64,000 nt of DNA, from positions 62,001 to 126,000 of the forward strand of contig NZ_JBAHUQ010000015.1 in NCBI RefSeq assembly GCF_036689865.1, in the 5' to 3' direction. Below the pieces are notes generated by a model that searched no databases, was not told the DNA's origin, and saw only the letters and a list, made by a program, of their open reading frames with translations. Each line of letters begins with the position of its first letter. The stretch's first letter is position 1. This DNA is from Magnetococcus sp. PR-3. Lineage in GTDB: Bacteria > Pseudomonadota > Magnetococcia > Magnetococcales > Magnetococcaceae. Shown in pieces: positions 25,972 to 34,601 of this stretch. The position numbers were made by a program, and so were the translations under genes.

Positions 25972-27387
25972 TTATAGTAGCAATGCTTGTAACTGCGCGA
26001 TGCCTTTTTTTAGAGCTTGTTCGTTGGCGCCGGAAAATCCCAGAATCAAACCCTGTTGCCCCCCTTGTTGGTAGTGTTGGGATAGGGCAGGAGCATAGAT
26101 ACCTTGGCTTTGTAGAAGCTTTTCAATCTGTTGATCATGCGGTTTTACGGTGGGGTGAAAAGAGGCCACCATATGCATACCGCGCTGGGGTTTGCTTACC
26201 CTTAACGGATCAGAAAGATGGGTGGTTAGTTGGTCATAGAGATAATCCCGCCGTTGCTGGTAACAGCGGCGCATACGTCTTAAGTAGGTGGCATATGATC
26301 TTTGACCTAAAAAATCAGCGATGGCGGGTTGAATGGGCACAGAGCTGAGTGGGCTAACGCTCTTTTGTGTGTCGATCAGTCTTTGTGCCATGCGTGGGGT
26401 GGCGATGATATAGCCAATGCGCAGGGTGCGGAACATCAGTTTGGACAAGCTCCCTACCATGATCATGCGTTCACATAGGGCAGGGTTTTGGTTGGCGGCC
26501 AATTGATAGAGAGGTAGTTGTGGTGATTTATGGTAGTGAAACTCGCCATTAAAGTCGTCTTCAACCAACCAGCTGGTACTCTGTTGAAGTAGGTTGAGCC
26601 ACTGCAAACGTCGTTGGGTAGACATGCTCATCCCTAAGGGGAACTGACAGGCTGGTGTCATCCAAGCCATAAGGTGGGGGCTTTGGGGTAGGGTCATGCC
26701 TTCGGCATCTACTGGGGTGGGGGCAAGTTTGAAGTTTAGCTGTTTTAAGGCATGGCATATGGGGGGGTAAAAGGGATCTTCAATGGCAATGGTATCTCCA
26801 GATTTAAGTAAGGTCTGTGTGATCAAACCCAAAGCATCGCGGTTGCCTGCCGTTACAACAACCTGATCTTCCGAACACTCGACGCCTCTGAGCATATTAA
26901 CCAAGTGGGCGATGGCACGGCGAAGGGCTGGGTAGCCACCGACATGGATATCCCGGAGTAAACTGGGGTCGGGTTTTCGCCACACCTTAGCCAATGAGCG
27001 TGCCCAATCTTGACTGGGAAATAAGGATGGATCAGGTCCAGGATCAAAAATCCCCTGGCTTAGGGGGGCGTGGGCGGTTGTCGGTTTAATGGAAGAGATG
27101 GTTTGAGACGGGGGTGGTTGCAGACGTTCTGCCACATAGAGACCGGATGCCGGGCGACTGATCACCAAACCTAGTGACATTAACTGCTCATAGGCATTGA
27201 GGGTTGCTGTGCGAGAAACCCCAAGCTGTTGAGCCAATTTACGGCTGGAGGGTAGCTGCATACCAACAGATAGGCGGCCATTTTCTATCAAAGTTTGTAG
27301 CTGTTGGGCCAGCTGTAGGTACAGGGCAGGTTTTGCGTGTGGATCTATGTTTAGACCCAGTGTGGCTAGATCTTCTTTAAAGCGCAT
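25972..27387 (-). CDS. MocR/PdxR-type GntR regulator with aminotransferase domain
   Basis: A 471-residue regulator. The N-terminal winged helix (about 20-90) has LPSSRKLAQQLGVSRTATLNAYEQL; the rest is a fold-type-I aminotransferase domain with GNRDALGLI, VEDDFNGEFHYH and the PLP lysine in GSLSKLMFRTLRIGY. ATG at 27387 (AAGGG upstream) replaces a longer frame that would start within the operator. It diverges from a PNPOx-like gene and shares with it a palindromic site, as many MocR proteins do. The ligand is probably a B6 vitamer or amino compound. Confidence 0.92.
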   Translation of the reverse strand: MRFKEDLATLGLNIDPHAKPALYLQLAQQLQTLIENGRLSVGMQLPSSRKLAQQLGVSRTATLNAYEQLMSLGLVISRPASGLYVAERLQPPPSQTISSIKPTTAHAPLSQGIFDPGPDPSLFPSQDWARSLAKVWRKPDPSLLRDIHVGGYPALRRAIAHLVNMLRGVECSEDQVVVTAGNRDALGLITQTLLKSGDTIAIEDPFYPPICHALKQLNFKLAPTPVDAEGMTLPQSPHLMAWMTPACQFPLGMSMSTQRRLQWLNLLQQSTSWLVEDDFNGEFHYHKSPQLPLYQLAANQNPALCERMIMVGSLSKLMFRTLRIGYIIATPRMAQRLIDTQKSVSPLSSVPIQPAIADFLGQRSYATYLRRMRRCYQQRRDYLYDQLTTHLSDPLRVSKPQRGMHMVASFHPTVKPHDQQIEKLLQSQGIYAPALSQHYQQGGQQGLILGFSGANEQALKKGIAQLQALLL

Positions 27388-27437
27388 AACTGGACCCTTT
27401 ATAATTATAAAAACTGGATATTTTAAAATAGCCAGTT
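27388..27437. promoter_or_regulatory. Probable MocR operator
   Basis: Three copies of the half-site AACTGG/CCAGTT lie in the divergent intergenic region: direct copies at 27388-27393 and 27412-27417 (24 bases apart) and an inverted copy at 27432-27437. The last two are the ends of a near-perfect 26-bp palindrome centred on TATTTTAAAATA. The position overlaps both promoters. Confidence 0.78.
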
Positions 27438-27494
27438 CAAGCATAGCATGTGGGTATATTTTTTTGGGATGCCTTTTAAAAGTAGGAGTTTCAG

Positions 27495-28163
27495 ATGTCT
27501 TCTTGCCCACTTCATACGACAGAACCTTTAAAACAAGGGTGTCATGCGCAGGTAAAACGGGGTCGTAAACGTGCCCATTATGATCGCCAACTTGCCTATA
27601 CCATTATGGATGAAGCGTTGGTGGCCTATATGGGTATGCAAATGGATGGGCAGCCTTTTGTGCTGCCAACCAGCCATTGGCGAGCAGGTGATCGGGTTTA
27701 TTGGCATGCTGCATTGAAGGGGCGTATGGGGGGTGGAATAGTTGGGCAACCGGTTTGTTTGACCTTTGCGTTGCTTGATGGACTGGTGCTGGCGCGCTCA
27801 GCTTTTCATCACTCGGTTAACTATCGTTCATTGATGTTGTTTGGTAAACCAGAGATGGTAACGGATCCTCAGGAAAAAGCTCGACAACTGCAAAACTTAA
27901 TTGAAAAAGTAGCGCCGGGACGGTGGTCAAAACTACGCCCTATGACGGAGCAGGAGGTTGCCATAACCGGGGTGCTCTCGATGCCGATCGATGAGGGATC
28001 CATAAAAATGCGTTCAGATCCTCCGGTCGATGAGCCGGAAGATTATGATTGGCCCGTCTGGGCGGGTGTTGTTCCGCTGCAGACCCGTTTAGGTGAACCT
28101 CAGGCATGTCCAAAGCTTAATGCTGGGTTAGAACCACCAAACGTAATGGATTGGTCCTCTTAG
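27495..28163 (+). CDS. PNPOx-like FMN-binding split-barrel protein
   Basis: A 222-residue protein of the pyridoxamine-5'-phosphate-oxidase-like flavin-binding family. RAHYDRQLAYTIMDEALVAYMGM, PFVLPTSHWRAGDRVYWHAALKGRM and SAFHHSVNYRSLMLFGK are typical of the group commonly found beside MocR regulators. ATG at 27495 has TAGGAG upstream. The enzymatic reaction is not known. It is convergent with, and overlaps by 4 bases, the glutathione transferase gene. Confidence 0.88.
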   Translation: MSSCPLHTTEPLKQGCHAQVKRGRKRAHYDRQLAYTIMDEALVAYMGMQMDGQPFVLPTSHWRAGDRVYWHAALKGRMGGGIVGQPVCLTFALLDGLVLARSAFHHSVNYRSLMLFGKPEMVTDPQEKARQLQNLIEKVAPGRWSKLRPMTEQEVAITGVLSMPIDEGSIKMRSDPPVDEPEDYDWPVWAGVVPLQTRLGEPQACPKLNAGLEPPNVMDWSS

Positions 28164-28828
28164 GTGGGTGGGTTGAGCTCAGCTTGTTTAATGGTCCATG
28201 GCTCTTTGGCGGCAGCTTCTGCCCATGCCTGCATGGGGGGGAGATCAAGCATGGCTTGCATATAGGCTAGGCAGGTCTCATCTTCACATAAGCCATAGCT
28301 GTTAAAGCGGAAAACCACGGGAGCATACATGGCATCTACAATGGTAAAATGTCCAAACAGTAAGGGGCCACTATCCGGGGTTTTTTGCTGAAGTGCCTGG
28401 ACCCAGGTAGCTTGAATGCGCTCAATCTCCTTCTGGGTGCTGGGGCTTGGGGGTATGCCTAAAACTTGCCGACGAATATTCATGGGAAATTCATTACGTA
28501 GGCCAAAAAAACCGGTTGCCATCTCTGTGGCCATGGCGCGGGCATGGGCGCGCTGTTGGGGATCTTCTGGCCATAGTTGAGCGTTAGGATAGAGCTCCGC
28601 AATGTATTCACAGATGGCAAGGGATTCCCAAATCACCAAATCATCGTGTTGTAAAAAAGGCACCTTACCAGCTGGGGTATGACGCCCCATGATGGTTTCA
28701 TGATCCACTTGAAAGAGTGGCAGGATGGTGGTGGAAAAATCCACCTGTGCCATGCTAAGCACCAGCCAGGGACGTAATGACCAGCTTGAATAGTTTTGAT
28801 TACCAATGGTTAAGGCAATGCTGGACAT
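28160..28828 (-). CDS. Glutathione S-transferase
   Basis: A 222-residue two-domain protein. The thioredoxin-like N-terminal domain (LTIGNQNYSSWSLRPWLVLSMA) has the serine region used by bacterial zeta/beta-like forms. PAGKVPFLQHDDLVIWESLAICEYI is the cis-Pro/Glu-Ser glutathione site. The C-terminal part is all-helical. Substrate unknown. It may be co-transcribed with the rhodanese lipoprotein upstream (38-base gap). Confidence 0.92.
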   Translation of the reverse strand: MSSIALTIGNQNYSSWSLRPWLVLSMAQVDFSTTILPLFQVDHETIMGRHTPAGKVPFLQHDDLVIWESLAICEYIAELYPNAQLWPEDPQQRAHARAMATEMATGFFGLRNEFPMNIRRQVLGIPPSPSTQKEIERIQATWVQALQQKTPDSGPLLFGHFTIVDAMYAPVVFRFNSYGLCEDETCLAYMQAMLDLPPMQAWAEAAAKEPWTIKQAELNPPT

Positions 28829-28866
28829 GATGGATCTCCCTGGCTGGTTGAGCCTTGATTAAGCGT

Positions 28867-29286
28867 TTATGGACGTACCACAGGGAGGCCCTGTTTACGC
28901 CATAAAGTAATACCTGCTGCCACATTATACACGGTGGTGTAACCCATTTTCTCAATTAAATATTTGGCTAGGTAGGCGCTGCGGTTGCCTGTACGGCAAA
29001 TGAGCACAACCGGCTTTTCAGGTTTGGTCTCTTGGGTAAAACGCGGAAAAAAGTCGGGGTAGACTTGACCGCCTTGGGTAACAAAACTCAGCAGTTTACT
29101 CCCTTTGACAATACCCGTCTGGCGCCACTCTTCTGGACGGCGGATGTCGTACAGTGGTACCCCTTGGTCCACCAACTGTTGCAGTTTGGCATTGTCTACA
29201 TTGGTATAAGGGGGTTCGGAACAACCGGACAGTAGAACGACAAAAGCCAACAGCAGGGCATAGAGTGGACGCAGGGTCGTAAACAT
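28867..29286 (-). CDS. Rhodanese-domain lipoprotein
   Basis: A 139-residue protein with a lipoprotein signal (VVLLSGC, lipidated Cys22) and one rhodanese domain: LYDIRRPEEWRQTGIV and the active-site loop VLICRTGNRSAYLAKYL with the catalytic cysteine, then VAAGITLWRKQG. It is attached to a membrane and faces the periplasm. It is one of two exported rhodaneses in the window. Confidence 0.9.
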   Translation of the reverse strand: MFTTLRPLYALLLAFVVLLSGCSEPPYTNVDNAKLQQLVDQGVPLYDIRRPEEWRQTGIVKGSKLLSFVTQGGQVYPDFFPRFTQETKPEKPVVLICRTGNRSAYLAKYLIEKMGYTTVYNVAAGITLWRKQGLPVVRP

Positions 29287-29872
29287 ACTGGAATCCTTTG
29301 GGGTTAAGGTGAAAACACCTGATCCTGGCGTGAGTTGCTCTAAAAATCAAGCGTGCTTTTATAGGTAAGAATATACCCAACGCTTAAGTTGGTTTTTCCA
29401 TTGGGCTTTTCTTAAGTTCTGCCAAGCGATATGGGCAAGCCTCCAACAGGCTTTTTTAATACAGAAGCATGGCATCACCTCATGGTTTAGCCATCGGTTG
29501 GTCATGGATAGAGTTTATCAAGAGAGCTTCATCTTTGGGGCTGGCTAAGAATGTTTTCCTATGAGGCTAAAGGGCCCGGCTTTTAGAAACCGTGAGAAGC
29601 TTGCAGGGTAAAGGAGCTTTTGACACAAGGGTGGTATGGCTCAAAAGAATAACCTGCAAAAAACAGGATGTCCGTTGGTAGCAAATAGCGCAGGATAGGA
29701 ACCCACATGTGAGGACAAGCCCTGTGGGGTGGCTTCGTTGTGGCTTAAGAGTCTGTTGCCTTGGTTTGGTTGCATGGGGTGACCGCTTTGTTGGGGGCAG
29801 GTTCATGAGCACATCTCTGGATGTAGGGTTTCGATCCATCCAAAAACACCATGCTATTAATGGGGAGGGAAC
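29287..29872. other. Intergenic region of about 590 bases
   Basis: Between the divergent rhodanese lipoprotein and ada. No reading frame is supported. The only clear structure is a plus-strand terminator-like hairpin at 29437, which has no annotated gene before it and might end a small RNA. Confidence 0.5.
29437..29457 (+). terminator. Terminator-like hairpin with T tract
   Basis: AAGCCT (29437-29442), loop CCAAC, AGGCTT (29448-29453), then a run of T. The stem is only 6 bp. No plus-strand gene ends upstream. Confidence 0.5.
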
Positions 29873-30925
29873 ATGCCTGAATCTCAGCTCGATCAGAATG
29901 AGTGGCGTTGGCAACAGCTTTTACAACGCCAAACACCCAAAGCATTTCCTTTCTTTTATGGTGTGACGAGTACCGGTATTTATTGCTACCCCCACTGCAG
30001 TTCACGGCGGCCTAAGCGAGAAAATGTCCGCTTTTTTGATGATCAGCAACAGGCTGAAAATGCTGGTTTTCGTCCCTGTAAACGCTGCAAACCTAATCTG
30101 CAAGAGCCCGAAGGTGAGCCGCTATTGCTCAAAAAAGCATGTGCGTTGCTGACGGCTGAGGAGGGGGTGACCCTTCAGCGTGTTGCGCAACAGTTGGACA
30201 TAACCCCCTGGCGACTGACCCGTTTATTTAAAAAGTGGTTGCATATCACCCCTAAGGCGTTTGCCATGCAGCGGCAACAGGATCGGTTACGGGCGCAGTT
30301 GCTGCAGGCTGAGAGTGTGACAGAAGCGATCTATGCGGCAGGGTATAATACCAGTAGTCGGGGGTATGCGGCGGTTGATCAACAGTTGGGTATGACGCCA
30401 ACCCAGCTACGTCGTGGAGGTGAAGGGGTGGAGATCTCCTATGGCATGAGCCGTTGTTATCTTGGCTGGGTGATGGTTGCCATGACGCAACGTGGTATTT
30501 GCAGTATTCAGTTTGGGGATGATGAAGAGAGCTGTCTCGAACTTCTAAACCAGCAATTTCCTAAAGCTCATTTACACAGAGGTGGTGCCTCTTTTGTGCA
30601 GAGCCTGCAAGCTGTTGTCCACTTTCTTGATCAGCCGCAGCGTGGTTTGGACCTGCCTTTGGATATTCAAGGAACCGCTTTTCAACAGCGTATTTGGAAA
30701 CTGTTGTTAACCATTCCGGCTGGGCAGGTGGTTACCTATAGTGCGTTAGCCCAGATGTATGGCAACCCCCGTGCTGTTCGTGCGGTGGCCCGAGCTTGTG
30801 CCAGTAACCGTATTGGGGTGGCTATCCCTTGCCATCGGGTGGTTGGTAAAAAAGGGGCAATTACAGGGTACCGGTGGGGGGTGGAACGCAAACAGCTGTT
30901 GCTGGACAAAGAGCAAGAAAGCTAA
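29873..30925 (+). CDS. ada: Ada, bifunctional alkylation-response regulator and O6-alkylguanine-DNA alkyltransferase
   Basis: A 350-residue protein with all Ada modules. The N-terminal zinc/methylphosphotriester domain has C38, C42, C69 and C72 at the E. coli positions. An AraC-type HTH (about 85-185) includes LQRVAQQLDITPWRLTRLFKK. The C-terminal alkyltransferase has acceptor Cys320 in AIPCHRVV with the preceding RAVARACASNRI arginine-finger helix. Methylation of C38 would turn it into an activator, and AlkC at 43282 may be part of the same response. Confidence 0.95.
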   Translation: MPESQLDQNEWRWQQLLQRQTPKAFPFFYGVTSTGIYCYPHCSSRRPKRENVRFFDDQQQAENAGFRPCKRCKPNLQEPEGEPLLLKKACALLTAEEGVTLQRVAQQLDITPWRLTRLFKKWLHITPKAFAMQRQQDRLRAQLLQAESVTEAIYAAGYNTSSRGYAAVDQQLGMTPTQLRRGGEGVEISYGMSRCYLGWVMVAMTQRGICSIQFGDDEESCLELLNQQFPKAHLHRGGASFVQSLQAVVHFLDQPQRGLDLPLDIQGTAFQQRIWKLLLTIPAGQVVTYSALAQMYGNPRAVRAVARACASNRIGVAIPCHRVVGKKGAITGYRWGVERKQLLLDKEQES

Positions 30926-31133
30926 CAAAGCCGAGCCAACGCTTATCAAGAAATCAGGTTCTTATGGCAGTGCTGTTGTACAATCTCCATAGCTGCCTCT
31001 TAAATTACGGTCACATTAAGATCTTTTGTGATTATTCCTCTTTATCCTGATTTCAATGGTTTCTTGTCAGGAAAGGGCATAGACTTTCCCTGTTGTGTTA
31101 CAAAAATGCTTGTATCGTCCGCAGGGGGTGGTT

Positions 31134-32672
31134 ATGTGTCGGGCCTGGGCTAGAGGTATACGACAATTTTTTGTGTGGTTTGTCTTGGCTGGTCTGCTGT
31201 TTGTCTCAACTGTGCTTTCAGCACCCGCTGTTGCCGCGCAGACCGTTATTACGGTTGGTGCTTATGAGAATAAACCCATTCTTTTCCGGGATAGTGATGG
31301 AGAGGTGAAAGGCTTTTTTGCCGACCTGCTCAACCATGTCGCGGCTTTGGAGGGATGGGAAATCCAGTGGCGTTTTGGCTCCTGGGGGGATGTGTACCAT
31401 GAGTTGCAAACCGGAAAAATTGACCTCTTAGCGGCCATTGCCCGTTCGCCAGCCCGTGAAAAAATATTTGATTACCCGCATACCGATGTGTTTGCCAATT
31501 GGGGGCAAGTGTTTTTACCAAAAGGCTCAAAAGTCAATACCATCCTGGACCTGCAAGGCAAGCGTGTGGCTGTCTTCAGCAAAGATATTCACTATCAAAA
31601 TTTCAAAAAAACAGTCTTGGATTTTGGTATTGAAATGGAGTTTGTTGAGGTTGCATCCAACCCAGAAGTGCTACGTATGGTGAATAAAAACCAGGTGGAT
31701 GCAGGGGTGATCAGCCGTCTGTATGGCCTATTGCATGAGCGGGCGTATCATATCACGCGTTCCACCATTATTTTTAATCCCATCAATGTCTCCTACGCGG
31801 CCCCAAAAGGGAAACATCAAGCGCTGTTAGCAACCTTGGGTGATGAACTGAAAAAACTCAGGGAGGACCGTAGTTCGCTCTATTACCAATCCCATCAAAG
31901 TTGGTTAGAAGGGGATGCCGATAAGCGGACCTACCAATGGCTGATACGTGCCTTAACCATGGCGGTGGGGGTGGTATTGATCTTGGGCTTGATCAACCTG
32001 CTTCTTAAACGGCAAGTAGCGCTTAAAACACGCTCTTTGCAGGAAGAGGTAACCGAGCGGAAAAAAGCTCAGGCCTCCTTACAAAAAAGCCAGGAAATTA
32101 TCCAGCGTCATAATGATGAGCTGGAAGCTAAAGTGGCGCAACGTACGGCTCAGTTAGAAGATAAAAATAGAGAGCTGGCACAAATATCCATTACCGACCC
32201 TCTAACGGGTGTTCATAACCGCTTAAAGTTAGATGAAGAGTGTGCTAAAGAGTTGAGTCGGGCCAAGCGTTACAACGCCTCTTTTGCCATTATTCTGTTG
32301 GATATTGATCATTTTAAACAGATTAATGATCGGTTTGGGCATCAGGTTGGTGATCTGGTCTTAACCGGTGTAGCCCAGCTGCTCAAAGACCATATTCGCG
32401 GAACCGATTTGGTGGGGCGTTGGGGGGGGGAGGAGTTTTTAGTCCTTTGCCCCAATGCTAAGCTAGACGGTGCAGCTAAACTGGCAGAGCATCTACGAAT
32501 GATCATAGACTCGCACCATTTTCCGGGGGTCGGAAAGTGCACGGCCAGTTTTGGGGTTAGTCTCTACCATGAGGACGAGGAGGGGGATACATTGCTAGGC
32601 CGCGCAGACCGTGCCCTTTACTTGGCCAAAGAGCAGGGGCGTAATCAGTGCGCCTTGGAAACAGACCTCTAA
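31134..32672 (+). CDS. Diguanylate cyclase with periplasmic SBP_bac_3 sensor
   Basis: ATG at 31134 preceded by AGGGGGTG. A signal peptide/anchor ends near VAAQT. A periplasmic amino-acid-binding-type domain (about 35-265) follows, then a membrane helix (about 280-300), a coiled coil, and GGDEF (about 350-505) with DPLTGVHNRLKLDEE, LLDIDHFKQINDRFGHQVGD and RWGGEEFLVLCPN. The intact GGEEF predicts synthesis of cyclic di-GMP. An RxxD inhibitory site is not obvious. The ligand is unknown, possibly an amino acid. Confidence 0.9.
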   Translation: MCRAWARGIRQFFVWFVLAGLLFVSTVLSAPAVAAQTVITVGAYENKPILFRDSDGEVKGFFADLLNHVAALEGWEIQWRFGSWGDVYHELQTGKIDLLAAIARSPAREKIFDYPHTDVFANWGQVFLPKGSKVNTILDLQGKRVAVFSKDIHYQNFKKTVLDFGIEMEFVEVASNPEVLRMVNKNQVDAGVISRLYGLLHERAYHITRSTIIFNPINVSYAAPKGKHQALLATLGDELKKLREDRSSLYYQSHQSWLEGDADKRTYQWLIRALTMAVGVVLILGLINLLLKRQVALKTRSLQEEVTERKKAQASLQKSQEIIQRHNDELEAKVAQRTAQLEDKNRELAQISITDPLTGVHNRLKLDEECAKELSRAKRYNASFAIILLDIDHFKQINDRFGHQVGDLVLTGVAQLLKDHIRGTDLVGRWGGEEFLVLCPNAKLDGAAKLAEHLRMIIDSHHFPGVGKCTASFGVSLYHEDEEGDTLLGRADRALYLAKEQGRNQCALETDL

Positions 32673-32732
32673 TACAGCCGTGGACGCGGCAATCATTGTG
32701 ATAACCACTGCGCTTTATGATTAAAGAACCCT

Positions 32733-33371
32733 ATGTCTAAACAAAATCTTAGTGTACATCATAAGCAGATCAGCCGTCGTACCATTGGGCATTATGAAGG
32801 ACGTGCGGATATTTTTTGGCAAGCAACCTGTGATCATGACGTTGAACAAAATATTGAAGCTTTGCTGGCCGCTTTACCTGACCATAGAGCTTTGAGTATT
32901 TTAGATTTTGGTTGTGGGCCTGGGCGGGATTTAAAGGCATTTAAAGATCGTGGACATAAGCCCACAGGTTTGGATGGCTGTGCCGCCTTTTGTCGTATGG
33001 CCCGTGCGTATGCCCAGTGTGACGTTCTGCATCAGGATTTTCTTCAGTTGGACCTACCCCAGGGCCGTTTTGATGGGGTTTATGCCAACGCTTCGCTTTT
33101 TCATGTGCCCAGTGATCATTTGCCTGTGGTGTTGTCCCAGTTGGCCCATTCCCTAAACGCTGGCGGTATCCTGTTCTCTTCAAACCCGCGTGGTGAAACC
33201 GAGGGGTGGCAGGGCGAACGCTATGGTCACTATATGGAGCTGGAAGTCTATCAAGATTTCTTGCAGGCCGCTGGATTTGAACCCATTTCTCATTATTATC
33301 GACCAGCCGGCAAACCCCGATCTGAACAGAACTGGTTGGCGGTGGTAAGCCGTAAAGTGAACGTGGGTTAG
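32733..33371 (+). CDS. Class I SAM-dependent methyltransferase
   Basis: A 212-residue protein with motif I ILDFGCGPGRDLKAF, motif II region TGLDGC, and DGVYANASLFHVP (post-II) typical of small UbiE-like methyltransferases. Substrate is unknown. Its 3' end overlaps by 4 bases the end of the convergent lysR gene. Confidence 0.88.
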   Translation: MSKQNLSVHHKQISRRTIGHYEGRADIFWQATCDHDVEQNIEALLAALPDHRALSILDFGCGPGRDLKAFKDRGHKPTGLDGCAAFCRMARAYAQCDVLHQDFLQLDLPQGRFDGVYANASLFHVPSDHLPVVLSQLAHSLNAGGILFSSNPRGETEGWQGERYGHYMELEVYQDFLQAAGFEPISHYYRPAGKPRSEQNWLAVVSRKVNVG

Positions 33372-34243
33372 GCCGCTTTTTTCAATCCATCCCATAACAG
33401 TTGAGCCACAGGTCCCATGGTGTGCTGGTGATGGCGCACCACATAAATGGGTAGATCTATGGTATGAAAATCTTCGCCCTCTAATTGGAGCAGCTTCCCC
33501 TCTTTCAGGCTCTCCTCTACCAGATGTATAGGCATATTTCCCCACCCTAAACCTGCTTCAATAATCTGTTTTTTCATCTGAAAGTCGTTAACAACCCAGT
33601 GGTTGGCCCCAGATAGAAGCCCTGCGCTCATGGGGGCGGTATGGCGGCTGGTATCTCTGACCACAACCTGGACCCACCCTTCAAGATCCTCTTTGTTAAG
33701 GATCTCTGTGTTTGTGGCGCGTGAGGTGTTGGTACCGATAACGGGCACCATTTGGCTCTTTTGTATGGGGTGGAGTGTGTAGTGGGCAGCTTGGGGTTGT
33801 TGTTCGGTGATCACCATATCCACATCACCATCTTCCAGACGTTCCAAGGTTCCGTTCATATTCTCCATCAACACCGTCAGTTTGGTGTGTGGTGTCTTCA
33901 GGCTGACGTGTTGAATCTGTTTGAGAATAGGAGGCATATAGGCCAACGCTGTAATGGCAATTTTTAACTCTGGCTCTGCACCGTTGGCCAACTGTTGAGC
34001 AAGGTTTTTTAGGCTGTCAGCCCGCTGTAAAACAAGTTGTGCTTGCTGATGTAAGGCGTGCCCTTGGGGGGTTAGAACAGGACGGTAGCCACTACGGTCA
34101 AACAGTTGTAGACCCAGTTGATCTTCCAAATTGCGCAGCGCCATACTCAGGGCAGACTGGCTACGGTGTAGCTGTTCTGCGGCAGGGCGAAAACCGCCAC
34201 ATTGCACGATGGTGTCCAGTACCCGTAACTGTTCCAATGTCAT
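33368..34243 (-). CDS. LysR-type transcriptional regulator
   Basis: A 291-residue LTTR. The N-terminal HTH (about 1-60) shows VLDTIVQCGGFRPAAEQLHRSQSALSMALRNLEDQLGLQLFDR. The rest is the periplasmic-binding-fold effector domain. It diverges from the CDGSH and pirin genes with 115 bases between, the usual arrangement for an LTTR and its target operon. Confidence 0.93.
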   Translation of the reverse strand: MTLEQLRVLDTIVQCGGFRPAAEQLHRSQSALSMALRNLEDQLGLQLFDRSGYRPVLTPQGHALHQQAQLVLQRADSLKNLAQQLANGAEPELKIAITALAYMPPILKQIQHVSLKTPHTKLTVLMENMNGTLERLEDGDVDMVITEQQPQAAHYTLHPIQKSQMVPVIGTNTSRATNTEILNKEDLEGWVQVVVRDTSRHTAPMSAGLLSGANHWVVNDFQMKKQIIEAGLGWGNMPIHLVEESLKEGKLLQLEGEDFHTIDLPIYVVRHHQHTMGPVAQLLWDGLKKAA

Positions 34244-34358
34244 GACTCCACCTTGTTAAGAATAAGTGATCGAGATGATCAGTATATAATGCTTTTTATT
34301 GAACATCTAGCCAGGGTAGGGTTGAGTCCTCTTCTTCATCCAAATAAAGGAATACAAG

Positions 34359-34586
34359 ATGTCCAATGATTCAATGGCGCCCATTCAAGTGACGGTTAAA
34401 GCAGGGGAAAAGAAGGCGTTTTGTACCTGCCAAAAAAGCCAAAATATGCCCTACTGTGATGGTGCACACAAAGGTACAGCGTTTCAGCCCCATATCGCCC
34501 AGTTTAAGGATGATGCCACGCTCTATCTATGTGGCTGCGGAAAAAGTGGCCAAACCCCCTATTGTGACGGAGCCCACCAGCACTAA
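34359..34586 (+). CDS. Double CDGSH-type iron-sulfur protein
   Basis: A 75-residue protein with two CDGSH motifs: CTCQKSQNMPYCDGAHKG and CGCGKSGQTPYCDGAHQH. Each provides three Cys and one His for a [2Fe-2S] cluster. Such tandem forms are soluble electron-transfer or cluster-transfer proteins. It precedes pirin by 15 bases and is probably controlled by the divergent LysR protein. Confidence 0.92.
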   Translation: MSNDSMAPIQVTVKAGEKKAFCTCQKSQNMPYCDGAHKGTAFQPHIAQFKDDATLYLCGCGKSGQTPYCDGAHQH

Positions 34587-34601
34587 CTGCAGGAGGTTAT
34601 G

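Noticed and set aside
25929-26348. Plus-strand open frame of 139 codons
   Set aside because: It is the complement of the MocR C-terminal coding region, with no family features or ribosome site.
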